64,000 nucleotides of DNA from Flammeovirga pacifica (lineage in GTDB: Bacteria; Bacteroidota; Bacteroidia; Cytophagales; Flammeovirgaceae). The notes beneath the pieces were generated by a model. It saw only the letters and a list, made by a program, of their open reading frames with translations, ran no database searches and had not been told where the DNA came from. Made by a program: the position numbers and the translations under genes. This document shows, one piece after another, positions 63,926 to 64,000 of this stretch (its first letter is position 1; each line of letters opens with the position of its first letter). The stretch covers positions 62,001-126,000 of the forward strand of contig NZ_JRYR02000001.1 in assembly GCF_000807855.2 (NCBI RefSeq). Reading direction: 5' to 3'.

Positions 63926-64000
63926 TTTTAATGTTATAATTAGATTTACAACAATATGTTTGAGTGTTTATTATGATAATATGTTGTTTGGCTATTTTTA

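Overview
The window comes from an AT-rich genome of the phylum Bacteroidota. Three things support this: a type IX secretion (T9SS) C-terminal sorting domain, lipoproteins with SxC-type lipoboxes, and families typical of the phylum (DUF5777, MbnP/MbnH, DUF4625, and SpoIIE-type phosphatase fused to a membrane anchor). The GH20 hexosaminidase, the exopolysaccharide locus and the general gene style suggest a marine Cytophagia member, perhaps Flammeovirga-like. That placement is inference. No rRNA, tRNA or CRISPR array was recognised.

Region 1 (1-7.8 kb) is accessory. Small unrelated ORFs, mostly unknown or secreted, mostly on + and each with its own spacing, are separated by imperfect palindromes. 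The palindromes are built from two nested stems flanked by inverted core sequences. A badly decayed tyrosine recombinase lies at 1122-2188, and a second remnant of the same recombinase tail lies at about 3866-4090. Together this looks like a fossil integron-like cassette array. It holds a Gly/Cys-tailed two-gene cassette (2350-3629), a TonB-C-like protein, gene remnants and a zinc-ribbon gene cut off at a core site.

Region 2 (7.8-33 kb) is mostly ordinary chromosome. It has a Crp/Fnr regulator, two SDR proteins (one lacking the catalytic residues), an ABM-domain protein, a frameshifted T9SS-exported choice-of-anchor protein and a GH20 hexosaminidase lipoprotein. A compact cytochrome c / YceI / DUF5777 operon follows. 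After it come a phosphohexomutase, a J-domain/TPR protein, a tandem oligopeptide ABC ATPase, a SpoIIE-type phosphatase and a FUSC membrane protein. The region ends with a probable copper module: an MbnP-MbnH overlapping pair convergent with a His-rich DUF4625 lipoprotein.

Region 3 (33.8-52.3 kb) is housekeeping: dcd, an RlmI-type methyltransferase, argS, an acyl-CoA thioesterase, an MBOAT acyltransferase with its SGNH-like partner, an RRM protein, an MscS channel overlapping a class I isoprenoid-synthase-like gene, hemB, an M61 peptidase and a TPR protein. Three intergenic spaces here (34.4-34.9, 35.6-35.8 and 40.0-40.3 kb) carry related AT-rich repeats. Two of these copies share a hairpin terminator with compensatory base changes.

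Region 4 (52.3-63.9 kb) is one long minus-strand exopolysaccharide/O-antigen-type cluster. In transcription order it encodes GT2, GT4, a Wzy-like polymerase, two GT4s, a WcaF-like acetyltransferase, UDP-glucuronate decarboxylase, GT2, gmd, fcl and a WecA-like initiating phosphotransferase. This predicts a lipid-linked glycan containing fucose and xylose.
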